From the NCBI GenBank assembly GCA_027014155.1, contig JALWEG010000061.1, positions 1 to 63,921 of the forward strand: DNA of 63,921 bases, given 5' to 3'. Below the pieces are notes generated by a model, which saw only the letters and a program-made list of their open reading frames with translations, did no database searches and was not told where the DNA came from. Of the stretch, positions 25,728 through 32,736 are shown in pieces. The number at the start of each line of letters is the position of its first letter. Positions within the stretch are counted from its first letter, which is position 1. The translations under genes and the position numbers were made by a program. This stretch comes from Aquificaceae bacterium. Lineage in GTDB: Bacteria; Aquificota; Aquificia; Aquificales; Aquificaceae.

Positions 25728-26403
25728 CTTTGAAAACCATCAGCTCTCTTATAAGGGTGGCGGGCTCCACCTCTTTGGGACAGACATTATTGCACTTGTT
25801 GCAGGAAAGGCAGTGGTAAAGGTTGCCCATCTCCAAAGCCTCTTTGAGCCTGAACTCCCTCTGTCCGTCTCTGGGGTCCGCAAGCAGGCGGTGCAGCTTG
25901 GCAAAGAAGAGGGGCCCGGCGTAGCCAGATTCCAATACCTGCGGGCAGTAAGACTGGCATGCGGAGCAGAGTATACAGTCCGCACCTTTCTCTATCAGCC
26001 TGTTTATCTCCGGAGGGATAGAGACCTCTTTCTGCACACCCCTGACCCAAGTTCGGAAGCTTCTCATGCGTTCAATTACGGCCTCGTTGTCAACCACCAA
26101 ATCCTTTATGACCTCAAAGTTGGCCAAGGGTTCAATCACCACCTCGTTGGAAAAAAGCACGTAAGGCAAGACCTGTTCCTTACAGGCGAGCTTGGGAAAG
26201 CCGTTAACCATAACCGTACAGGTTCCGCATATTCCCGCTCGGCAAAAGTGCCTGAAAGAAAAGCTCTCATCGTACTTTTCCTTTATGAGGTGGAACGCTC
26301 GCAGGAAGGTCATTCCTTCCTCGTAGTGGAGCTTGTATTCCTTAAACTCCGGAGCCTCATCTCTCTGGGGGTCGTACCTGAAAACCTTAATCTTCAGTTC
26401 CAT
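25720..26403 (-). CDS. sdhB: Succinate dehydrogenase/fumarate reductase iron-sulfur subunit
   Basis: Iron-sulfur subunit of complex II or fumarate reductase, 227 aa. The 2Fe-2S site is CRAGICGTCTVMVNG with a later Cys (KLAC). Two ferredoxin-type sites follow: CILCSACQSYCP and CLSCNKCNNVCPKEV. The second Cys-rich site has all Cys of a 3Fe-4S/4Fe-4S arrangement. It pairs with sdhA at 9019-10725. No membrane anchor subunit is next to either gene. Confidence 0.93.
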   Translation of the reverse strand: MELKIKVFRYDPQRDEAPEFKEYKLHYEEGMTFLRAFHLIKEKYDESFSFRHFCRAGICGTCTVMVNGFPKLACKEQVLPYVLFSNEVVIEPLANFEVIKDLVVDNEAVIERMRSFRTWVRGVQKEVSIPPEINRLIEKGADCILCSACQSYCPQVLESGYAGPLFFAKLHRLLADPRDGQREFRLKEALEMGNLYHCLSCNKCNNVCPKEVEPATLIRELMVFKDG

Positions 26404-26499
26404 CGGCGGTAATAATTATAACTGCAGATTGCTACCCTACCACCGATTGCGTAGATTAAACTTATACTTTAAGTAAATCTTTACCAGGGGGTCCTGAAG

Positions 26500-26721
26500 A
26501 TGACGAGAGAAGAGATAGCAAAAAAGCTCTACCAAGAAAGTCCGGAGTTCAGGGAGGTAAAGGACAAGCACGACGAGCTTGATAAGAAGATAGCTAAGCT
26601 GGAAAAACACTTTCCCATGACCCACGATTTGGAGCTTGAGATAGAGCGGCTGAAGAAGGAAAAGCTCTACCTTAAAGACCGAATGGAGGAGATGATTCAA
26701 GAGGCTCTAAAGGCGAGCTAA
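26500..26721 (+). CDS. DUF465 (YdcH-like) small coiled-coil protein
   Basis: 73-aa charged helical protein (FREVKDKHDELDKKIAKLEK, then LEIERLKKEKLYLKDRMEEM). The H-x-x-LD-x-x-I-x-x-LE pattern and KKEKLxLKD are typical of DUF465/YdcH. Function is unknown. It stands alone, with a GGGG ribosome binding site and intergenic regions on both sides. Confidence 0.8.
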   Translation: MTREEIAKKLYQESPEFREVKDKHDELDKKIAKLEKHFPMTHDLELEIERLKKEKLYLKDRMEEMIQEALKAS

Positions 26722-26818
26722 ACTGATTACCCCTTACTTCCCTCTCTTCTTCATCAGCTTTCCCAGGGTTTATAATAGTCTCTACCCTGTGAAGAATATC
26801 TCGTAGGAGGTTCGGTTT

Positions 26819-27985
26819 ATGGGTTTTGAGTTCTCACAAAGGCTGAAGGCACTTCCCCCTTACCTGTTTGCGGAGCTGGACAGAAAGAAGCAGGAGAAGA
26901 TAGCCCAAGGGGTTGACGTTATAGATTTAGGGGTAGGAGACCCGGATTTGCCGACGCCCCAGCCTATAGTGGAAGCCGGCAAAAGGGCCATGGAGAAGTC
27001 CGAAAATCACAGGTATCCCTCGTACGTAGGCATGCTCTCTTATAGAAAGGCCGTCAGCGATTGGTATAAGAGGAGGTTTGGCGTAGAGCTTGACCCCGAG
27101 AGGGAGGTTATAGCCCTTATAGGCTCAAAGGAGGGCGTTGCTCACTTTCCATTGGCGTTCGTAAATCCCGGAGACGTGGTTATATGCCCCGACCCTGCCT
27201 ATCCCGTTTATAAGATAGGCACCATGTTCGCCGGCGGGACACCTTACACGGTTCCTCTGAAGGAAGAGAACGACTTTCTGCCCGACTTGGGCTCAATACC
27301 TCAAGATGTGGTGGATAAGGCCAAGATTATATGGGTAAACTATCCCAACAACCCCACCTCGGCAGACGCCACGGAGGAGTTCTACAGGGACCTGATAAGT
27401 TGGGCTAAGAAGCACAACATAATAATTGCTTCAGATAACGCTTACTCGGAGATATACTTGGGAGATAGGAAGCCCATATCCATACTCCAGGTGGAGGGTG
27501 CCAAAGATGTGGCCATAGAGTTTCACTCCCTCTCCAAGACTTACAACATGACCGGCTGGCGTATAGGTATGGCGGTAGGGAACGAGGAACTGGTCAAGGG
27601 TTTGGGTAAGGTAAAGACCAACGTGGACAGCGGACAGTTCAACGCCGTGCAAGAAGCCGGTATAGCGGCTCTGAACCTGCCCGAAGAAGAGCTGGACAAG
27701 CTCAGAGGCATCTACAGGGAGAGGAGGGAGGTAATGAGCCAGGCTTTGAGAAAGATAGGCTTGGAGCCTTTGGACTCGGACGTGACCTTCTACCTCTGGA
27801 TAAAGGTGCCCGAGGGCTACACCTCTTCCGAGTTCGTCTCAAGGCTTCTGGACGAGGCGGGAATAGTCTGCACGCCGGGCAACGGCTTTGGAGATGCGGG
27901 CGAAGGCTACTTCAGGATATCGCTCACCTTGCCCACCGATAGGCTCGTGGAGGCGGCCAAGCGCATAGAGAGCCTGAAGTTATGA
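26819..27985 (+). CDS. dapL: LL-diaminopimelate aminotransferase
   Basis: PLP enzyme of 388 aa that makes LL-diaminopimelate directly from tetrahydrodipicolinate, for lysine and peptidoglycan. Family landmarks: INLGVGDPD-like VIDLGVGDPDLPTP, NYPNNPTSA, SDNAYSEIY and the PLP-lysine motif SLSKTYNMTGWRIG. The DapL route replaces the acyl-blocked branch in Aquificales. A TATAAT-like box (about 26772) and AGGAGG precede the ATG. It overlaps the CBS-domain gene by 4 nt. Confidence 0.93.
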   Translation: MGFEFSQRLKALPPYLFAELDRKKQEKIAQGVDVIDLGVGDPDLPTPQPIVEAGKRAMEKSENHRYPSYVGMLSYRKAVSDWYKRRFGVELDPEREVIALIGSKEGVAHFPLAFVNPGDVVICPDPAYPVYKIGTMFAGGTPYTVPLKEENDFLPDLGSIPQDVVDKAKIIWVNYPNNPTSADATEEFYRDLISWAKKHNIIIASDNAYSEIYLGDRKPISILQVEGAKDVAIEFHSLSKTYNMTGWRIGMAVGNEELVKGLGKVKTNVDSGQFNAVQEAGIAALNLPEEELDKLRGIYRERREVMSQALRKIGLEPLDSDVTFYLWIKVPEGYTSSEFVSRLLDEAGIVCTPGNGFGDAGEGYFRISLTLPTDRLVEAAKRIESLKL

Positions 27986-29277
27986 AGCAGGAAGATATAG
28001 ACATCTTGGAACTTGCTTTGAGCGTTCCTTCCATGCCCCACACCCTCAGCGTGGGGGACGCTCGCAGAATATTTGAGGAACAGAAGTTCTACTCCTACCT
28101 CGTGGTGGTCAACGAGGGCAAGGCGGTAGGGATAATAAGCAGGGAGAAGGTATTTAAGTTAAAGAATAAGGACCTCGCCGTAGGCGAGGTGGTTTCTATA
28201 GTTCCCAGAGTAAAGAGCTTTAAGACCAATCCCCACAAGCTTGCGGGTATATTTGATGTGCTACCCATAAACAGGCAACCCGCCATAATTACCGACAAAA
28301 GGGGAGCCTACTTAGGTGTTCTGACCTACGACGTGGTTCTGTATTACCTGGCAAAGAACAAGGTGTATCACGTGCCCGTGGCTCAGCAGATAGCCACCTG
28401 CTTCGGGAGCAAGAAGTTTTTCCTTTCCTTCGGGATAAAGGGCCTGAAGCGATTCAGAGACATCTTCGGAGTTCAGAAGCAGGAGAGCTTGCTGAAGGTT
28501 TTGAGGGAGGACGTTCACGATATATTCGGAAAGGAGCCCTCTTACGTTCCCGAGAGCGGGGAGTTCTGGGTGGTGTTGGACAGGCAACCTACCAAGGAAG
28601 AGGTCAAGGAGCTATTTAAGGAGTTCCACAAGGAGTACGTTCTGCTCTTTGGAGAGTATCAGGAGCTGTCCCTCTACGGCTTTTGTATAGACCTTTCCAG
28701 GATAGAGGGGCACAACCAATTTCAGGACAGGATAAAGGAACTCAAAGAGAGGGTGTCCCGTATAGAGGGCTACGTGTTCATCTTCAGGGGACTACAACCC
28801 ACCTTGATTCTCTTTGACCCCGGTAAGCAGAAGATAATAAGCAACATAAAGAAGAAGATTCTCAAGGACTTTGAGCTGATACTTGATAAGGTCAGAATGG
28901 CCCCCAAGGACTCATGGGAGTACGTTCTCTACGACGCCTTTGATGATTTCCCCTACTTTGAGCTTTTCTACGTCATAGGCGAGAGGGGTCTTCAGATAAC
29001 CAACAACGTGGTCAATCCCAAGATAGATTACTTCGTGGCCCAGGGGAAAAAGGGCAGCGACCGCTCGGACAGACCTTACTTTAAAAAGAGCCTTTCCGAG
29101 GGAGTTTACATATCCGACGTTTATCTGTCCCAGGCCACCGACGATTTCTGTCTGACCGTAGCCCGTAAGTTTCAACAGGGGGATAGAAATTACATACTGG
29201 CGGGGGATATAAACTTCAAGCAGATACACAGGCTCATAAAGGGCTCCCAGGAGCAGAGCGAGGCTTCCTTGGCTTAA
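27982..29277 (+). CDS. CBS-domain protein fused to a degenerate GGDEF-like and a Cache-like sensor domain
   Basis: 431-aa soluble protein. Residues 1-125 form a CBS pair (SVGDARRIFEEQKFYSYLVV, then IITDKRGAYLGVLTYDVV), which normally bind adenine nucleotides. Residues 130-270 resemble a GGDEF fold (FFLSFGIKGLKRFRDIFG) without the GGDEF signature. The C-terminal 120 residues contain DRSDRPYFKKSLSEGVYISD, the DR-x-YF...G-x-YISD pattern of Cache/PDC sensors, here without flanking membrane helices. A cytoplasmic signalling role is likely. It overlaps dapL by 4 nt and is 6 bp before an IclR gene. Confidence 0.6.
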   Translation: MKQEDIDILELALSVPSMPHTLSVGDARRIFEEQKFYSYLVVVNEGKAVGIISREKVFKLKNKDLAVGEVVSIVPRVKSFKTNPHKLAGIFDVLPINRQPAIITDKRGAYLGVLTYDVVLYYLAKNKVYHVPVAQQIATCFGSKKFFLSFGIKGLKRFRDIFGVQKQESLLKVLREDVHDIFGKEPSYVPESGEFWVVLDRQPTKEEVKELFKEFHKEYVLLFGEYQELSLYGFCIDLSRIEGHNQFQDRIKELKERVSRIEGYVFIFRGLQPTLILFDPGKQKIISNIKKKILKDFELILDKVRMAPKDSWEYVLYDAFDDFPYFELFYVIGERGLQITNNVVNPKIDYFVAQGKKGSDRSDRPYFKKSLSEGVYISDVYLSQATDDFCLTVARKFQQGDRNYILAGDINFKQIHRLIKGSQEQSEASLA

Positions 29278-29283
29278 CGAGTT

Positions 29284-29943
29284 ATGAGGTCTATAGAGAA
29301 GGCGCTCAGCGTTATAGAGTTTATGATGGAAAGGGGCCAGTGCGGCGTCACGGAGATAAGCACTTCCCTGAACCTAAACAAGAACAACGTCTTTAGAATC
29401 CTGATAACCTTGGAGAAGCACAAGATAGTTGAGAAGGACGAGCTAACGGACAGATACCACCTATCCACCGGAGCCGTGGTTTTGGGCTACGGATTCATAC
29501 AGAAGCACCCACTCGTTAAGCTGTCTTCTCCCCTGCTCAAGACCCTGAGGATAGAGATAAACGAGACCGTAAACCTATGCATGCTGGACGACACCCAGGA
29601 CTATATAACCTACGTGGCTCAGGAGGAAACCCTCAAGTCCGTTAGGGTGAAGTCCCGTCTCGGTAAAAGGTTCTTTATAAAGGAGAACTTGAGCTCTGCT
29701 AAGGCTCTAAGGCGAGCCCTGGAAGGTGAGGGGGGATTTGTGTACGATTACGAATACGATACCGAGACCGGCGTGGCCGGAGCCTCTTGCGTGATAAGGG
29801 ATTACAAGGGAAGACCCTTGGGTGCTGTAGAGGTGATAGCACCCCTCTACAGGCTAAGCCTTGAGAGTATAAAGGGAGATTTAAAGAAGACCTTGGAAAA
29901 CTATGCTCTTGACATATCTCTCAAGCTGGGCTATTGGGATTAA
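29284..29943 (+). CDS. IclR-family transcriptional regulator
   Basis: 219 aa. N-terminal winged helix (ALSVIEFMMERGQCGVTEIS, then LNLNKNNVFRILITLEKH) and C-terminal effector-binding domain (VNLCMLDDTQDYITYVAQEE, later GVAGASCVIRDYKGRPLGAV). IclR proteins sense small organic acids. It lies downstream of the CBS protein in the dapL unit and converges, with a 4-bp overlap, on a second IclR gene. Confidence 0.88.
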   Translation: MRSIEKALSVIEFMMERGQCGVTEISTSLNLNKNNVFRILITLEKHKIVEKDELTDRYHLSTGAVVLGYGFIQKHPLVKLSSPLLKTLRIEINETVNLCMLDDTQDYITYVAQEETLKSVRVKSRLGKRFFIKENLSSAKALRRALEGEGGFVYDYEYDTETGVAGASCVIRDYKGRPLGAVEVIAPLYRLSLESIKGDLKKTLENYALDISLKLGYWD

Positions 29944-30710
29944 AGCTTTCCCAGCTTTTTAGAAAGCTCCTCCGAAGCTTTGAGTAAGACCTCCTTGAAC
30001 TTGGTTTCCAGCAAAGAAGAGGAAACCCTAAAGAGGGGGAAGACCACGCTCACGGCGTAATTGACCTTGCCTCCGTAATCAAAGACCGGAGCGGCCACGC
30101 TCCCCACGTCCTCTTCGTACTCACCCAGGCTTACGGCGTATCCGGCATCCCTTATGCCTTTTAAGTCTCCTTTCAGCTCCTCAGGCCTTTTTGTTTTATC
30201 GGTGTATTTGAACCACCTGGTCGTTTTAATGAACTCTTCAACCTCTTCCTCGGACATGTAGGACAGAAACACCTTGCCTGCGGCGGACACATATAGGGGC
30301 AAAGCCTTGCCGAACCTTGAGGCTACGCCTACCGCTCTATCCACCTCGTTCTTCTCTATGTATAGAACCTCGTAGCCTACGCGGGAAACGAGGTACGTAT
30401 TCTCGCCGATGCTATCGGACACGGACTTAAGCAGCGGCTTTGCTAAGCTCCTAACGTCTAAGTGTTCAAAGTATGCTCTACCCAGCTCAAAGTTCTTAAC
30501 CCCCGGGATAATCTTTCCGCTCTCTTGGTCAAGGCTGAGCCATTCTCGGTTTACCAAGGTTCTGACTATTCTTCTTACTCTATCTTCTCTCAAGTTCAGG
30601 GATTGGGTCAGTTCCCTCAGGGTTCTCGGGCTCTCTTCCACCATAAAGAGAATCTTGAGGGCTATATCAAGGTTCTGAATCAGGTATAGGCTTTTCTCTC
30701 TGTGCACCAT
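29940..30710 (-). CDS. IclR-family transcriptional regulator (second)
   Basis: 256 aa. The DNA-binding domain is NLDIALKILFMVEESPRTLR with LNLREDRVRRIVRTLVNRE; the effector domain contains VLYIEKNEVDRAVGVASRFG and YAVSLGEYEEDVGSVAAPVF, typical of IclR. It is divergent from the radical SAM gene at 30764; a palindromic TATAATTATA lies between them and could serve both promoters. Control of the divergent gene is a reasonable guess. Confidence 0.88.
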   Translation of the reverse strand: MVHREKSLYLIQNLDIALKILFMVEESPRTLRELTQSLNLREDRVRRIVRTLVNREWLSLDQESGKIIPGVKNFELGRAYFEHLDVRSLAKPLLKSVSDSIGENTYLVSRVGYEVLYIEKNEVDRAVGVASRFGKALPLYVSAAGKVFLSYMSEEEVEEFIKTTRWFKYTDKTKRPEELKGDLKGIRDAGYAVSLGEYEEDVGSVAAPVFDYGGKVNYAVSVVFPLFRVSSSLLETKFKEVLLKASEELSKKLGKL

Positions 30711-30763
30711 CTTGTAAGAAACTATAATTATAAGCTACGACTCATTTAGCAGGAGGTCGCCGA

Positions 30764-31759
30764 ATGGTTGATATAGATGTTGATATAGACAGAGAGCTTG
30801 AGGAAAGATTGAGGGAGGGTTTGGAGATAAGGCTGAGAAATTTCGGCAGGAAGGTCTTCTTTCACAGCCCCGGCTTTAAACACTACGAAGTGGACGACTT
30901 TCACATAGACAGCCCTCCCAAGTTTGTGGACATATCCATAACCGGCAGGAACTGCGAACTTATGTGCGACCACTGTGCCAGCAAGATACTCTGGCACATG
31001 ATTCCCGCAACCACACCCCAGGAACTAAAGAGGGTAGGCCGGGAGCTTAAAGAGAAGGGTGTTGACGGGATACTCATATCCGGAGGCTCCAACAAAGATG
31101 GCGTGGTAGAGCTGTACGAGTTCTTGGACACCATGAGATACCTCAAGGAAGAGCTGGGTATGATGGTAACCTGCCATGTGGGACTGGTGGACGAGGAGCT
31201 TGCAAAGGGTCTCAAAGAGGCGGGGACGGACGCGGTTCTGCTTGACATAATAGGGGACGACGAGACTATAAGGGAGGTTTACAAGCTCCCCCACAAATCG
31301 GTGAAGGACTACGACGAGTCAATGAGGCTCTTGAGGAAATACGGCCTCAGAATAGTCCCCCACATAATAGTGGGACTCCACTACGGGAAGATAAAGGGTG
31401 AGTATAACGCTCTGGACATGATTGCCAAGTATAAACCCGAAACCTTGGTGATAGTGGTGATAATGCCCTATTACGGAAAGGCTAAGTTCCAGCTTCTGCC
31501 TCCACCCAGTCCCGAGGAGAGCGCGGACGTATTCCTGTATGCCAGGAAGAAGATGCCCGACTCACCCATAATGGTGGGCTGTGCAAGACCCGCGGGAGCG
31601 GATAGAACAAAGCTTGATATATACGCAATTCTGGCAGGCGTCAACGGCATCGCCTTTCCCGCGGAGGGGGTGCTCACTTACTCCAAGAGCATAGGCCTTG
31701 AGCCTGTGGTGTCTCCCAGCTGCTGTTCAACGGTGTTCTACGCTATAGAGGGGGTGTAG
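30764..31759 (+). CDS. Radical SAM protein, COG1856-like (possible LipS2-type lipoyl synthase)
   Basis: 331-aa radical SAM enzyme. The cluster motif CELMCDHC lies in DISITGRNCELMCDHCASK. SPGFKHYEVDDF upstream and ILISGGSNKDG downstream match the uncharacterised biotin-synthase-like COG1856 proteins. Two-part lipoyl synthases (LipS1/LipS2) of thermophilic prokaryotes include a protein of this type, so LipS2 is a candidate role; I do not see LipS1 in the window. The C-terminal SPSCCSTVF may hold an auxiliary cluster ligand. It stands just upstream of the sigma-54 controlled DUF2173 genes. Confidence 0.6.
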   Translation: MVDIDVDIDRELEERLREGLEIRLRNFGRKVFFHSPGFKHYEVDDFHIDSPPKFVDISITGRNCELMCDHCASKILWHMIPATTPQELKRVGRELKEKGVDGILISGGSNKDGVVELYEFLDTMRYLKEELGMMVTCHVGLVDEELAKGLKEAGTDAVLLDIIGDDETIREVYKLPHKSVKDYDESMRLLRKYGLRIVPHIIVGLHYGKIKGEYNALDMIAKYKPETLVIVVIMPYYGKAKFQLLPPPSPEESADVFLYARKKMPDSPIMVGCARPAGADRTKLDIYAILAGVNGIAFPAEGVLTYSKSIGLEPVVSPSCCSTVFYAIEGV

Positions 31760-31773
31760 TTCGCGACCCTTTC

Positions 31774-31801
31774 TGTTGCAACATTGTTGCAACATGCAAC
31801 A
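31774..31801 (+). promoter_or_regulatory. Tandem palindromic upstream activator sites
   Basis: Two perfect 10-bp palindromes TGTTGCAACA at 31774-31783 and 31785-31794, exactly 11 bp apart, followed by a half site TGCAACA (31795-31801). They lie about 85-110 bp upstream of the predicted transcript start, where sigma-54 activators usually bind. Confidence 0.65.
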
Positions 31802-31857
31802 TAGAGAGGTTTCCGCTAAATTTCCGTAATTGTTTGACAAAACGTATCTTTTAAGTT

Positions 31858-31873
31858 TGGCACTGTATATGCA
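31858..31873 (+). promoter_or_regulatory. Sigma-54 (RpoN) promoter
   Basis: TGGCAC-TGTAT-ATGCA with the invariant GG (31859-31860) and GC (31871-31872) 12 bp apart, as required for -24/-12 promoters. Only one conserved base differs (A for T in TTGCA). Start of transcription is expected near 31884. A TTGACA at 31834 has no good -10 partner at normal spacing. Confidence 0.7.
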
Positions 31874-31899
31874 TATAAGAATAATGTGATGCGGTTAAG

Positions 31900-31990
31900 G
31901 AGCGTCCAAAAGCCGCCTGCCGGAGGTATGGACGCTCTTAAAAGGGCGGGGTAGAAATACGCCGGCACCGGGCTGAAGGTTTAGGCTCGG
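31900..31990 (+). ncRNA. Structured 5' leader RNA element 1 (novel pseudoknot motif)
   Basis: Leader of the first DUF2173 gene. P1 is a perfect 8-bp helix GAGCGTCC (31900-31907) with GGACGCTC (31930-31937). Its 22-nt loop contains CCGCC (31913-31917) and TGCCGG (31918-31923), which complement GGCGG (31945-31949) and CCGGCA (31962-31967) downstream. A further hairpin P4 is formed by CCGGGCT (31968-31974) and GGCTCGG (31984-31990). The Shine-Dalgarno GGGAGGT begins 6-8 nt later. The same design recurs before the second DUF2173 gene with compensating changes. I do not match it to a known riboswitch or ribozyme. Confidence 0.6.
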
Positions 31991-32007
31991 GATAGAGGGA
32001 GGTCATT

Positions 32008-32349
32008 ATGGCTACCCTAAGCAAGCTCAAGGAGCTTATGTCGCTTCCTGGAGCCGTCGCCGCGGGAGAGTTTTCGGACGACGGCAAGCTGCTGGCCTAC
32101 TACGGCGACATAGACGAGAAGGCGGCGGAGATTGCAGCGCTGATGTGTGCCGCCAACAAGGCCATGGGCAACATGCAGGCCAAGGGCTGGAGTGCCTACA
32201 CGGGGCAAGGCGGATTCTTCCCCGTCGTGGGATTTGCCGTTGCCGGAGGCAAGTATGCCGCCTGCATAATGGGCAACGTAGGCGTGTTCGTTGAAATGGA
32301 CAAGGCCGACTTTGATAAGACCTTTGAAACCCTGTCCAAGTACATCTAA
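32008..32349 (+). CDS. DUF2173 protein, copy 1
   Basis: Small cytoplasmic protein of 113 aa: LSKLKELMSLPGAVAAGEFS, DGKLLAYYGD, AALMCAANKAMGNMQAKGW, then a beta-rich half (VVGFAVAGGKYAACIMGNVG) and FDKTFETLSKYI. These blocks match the DUF2173 family of chemolithotrophs and thermophiles, of unknown function; the size and PG-x-VAAG-x-F-x-DG opening recall Roadblock-like folds. A conserved Cys lies in ALMCAAN. Strong ribosome binding site (GGGAGGT). Probably sigma-54 dependent, as first gene of the unit. Two stop codons in tandem (TAATAA) end the frame. Confidence 0.8.
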   Translation: MATLSKLKELMSLPGAVAAGEFSDDGKLLAYYGDIDEKAAEIAALMCAANKAMGNMQAKGWSAYTGQGGFFPVVGFAVAGGKYAACIMGNVGVFVEMDKADFDKTFETLSKYI

Positions 32350-32353
32350 TAAG

Positions 32354-32601
32354 GAGATTGTGCAAAAGGAGGCAAGGAGTGCAAGGAAGCGGACTGTGTA
32401 AGCATGGGACGGTGCTCCGGCTGCCGAAGGAAGGAACCGGAGTGCTGCGGTGTTCCTCCTTGAGGACACTGTACAATCTCATGCAAGTGCAGTCCGTAGC
32501 GGGGCTAACCGCCCTCCTCCCTGACTCTCAGGAGAATCCAGGAGAGGGTCTCCCTCTAAGTGAGGGACGTGGGAGGAACCCCATAAAGGGGCGTGAGTTC
32601 C
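32354..32601 (+). ncRNA. Densely paired intergenic RNA between the two DUF2173 genes
   Basis: About 250 nt with no convincing gene but many long complementarities. GAGATTGTGCA (32354-32364) pairs with TGTACAATCTC (32470-32480). CGGACTG (32390-32396) pairs with CAGTCCG (32490-32496), crossing the former. Others: CTCCGG/CCGGAG (32415-32420/32437-32442), TCCTCCC/GGGAGGA (32515-32521/32571-32577), TCCCTC/GAGGGA (32551-32556/32562-32567) and CCCC/GGGG (32579-32582/32588-32591). With element 2 it forms a leader or intercistronic RNA of about 380 nt. Function unknown; an independent ncRNA or a processing element is possible. Confidence 0.5.
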
Positions 32602-32607
32602 TACGAC

Positions 32608-32730
32608 CTGGGGTAGGGACTATGGCTGGGGAAATAGCGCCTGCCGGGATTATCCCCAGTCTGAAGAGGCGCAATACAAGTAGCCCGGCACCTGAGCTGT
32701 GCAAGGTTGCACAGTTTGGGTAATCAGGTG
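32608..32730 (+). ncRNA. Structured leader RNA element 2 (same motif as 31900-31990)
   Basis: P1 is CTGGGGA (32626-32632) with TCCCCAG (32653-32659). Its 20-nt loop holds GCGCCT (32637-32642) and TGCCGG (32642-32647), matching AGGCGC (32667-32672) and CCGGCA (32685-32690). Loop and downstream strand align closely with element 1, while P1 is wholly different yet still paired. P4 is CACCTGA with TCAGGTG (32724-32730) enclosing CTGTGCAA/TTGCACAG. The P4 3' arm contains AGGTG, the only Shine-Dalgarno of the next gene, so P4 would hide it. A second CTGGGG at 32608-32613 could replace the P1 5' arm, suggesting switching. Confidence 0.6.
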
Positions 32731-32736
32731 TGAAAG

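Noticed and set aside
31834-31862. Sigma-70 promoter from TTGACA at 31834
   Set aside because: No acceptable -10 at 16-18 bp; the sigma-54 element overlapping this region fits much better.
32358-32723. 121-codon plus-strand frame between the DUF2173 genes
   Set aside because: It starts behind the copy 1 stop, has no good ribosome binding site, an unprotein-like composition, and coincides with the densely paired RNA.
31900-32730. Matching the paired RNA elements to known classes (twister, HDV-like ribozyme, cobalamin, ZTP, fluoride, Moco, cyclic-di-GMP riboswitches)
   Set aside because: TGCCGG is reminiscent of twister loops, but the helix order and other conserved bases do not fit; none of the other consensus sequences are present as far as I can recall.
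32690-32730. Group II intron domain V resemblance of GAGCTGTGCAAGGTTGCACAG
   Set aside because: No bulge or GNRA loop in the right place, no 5' GTGCG boundary and no intron-encoded protein.
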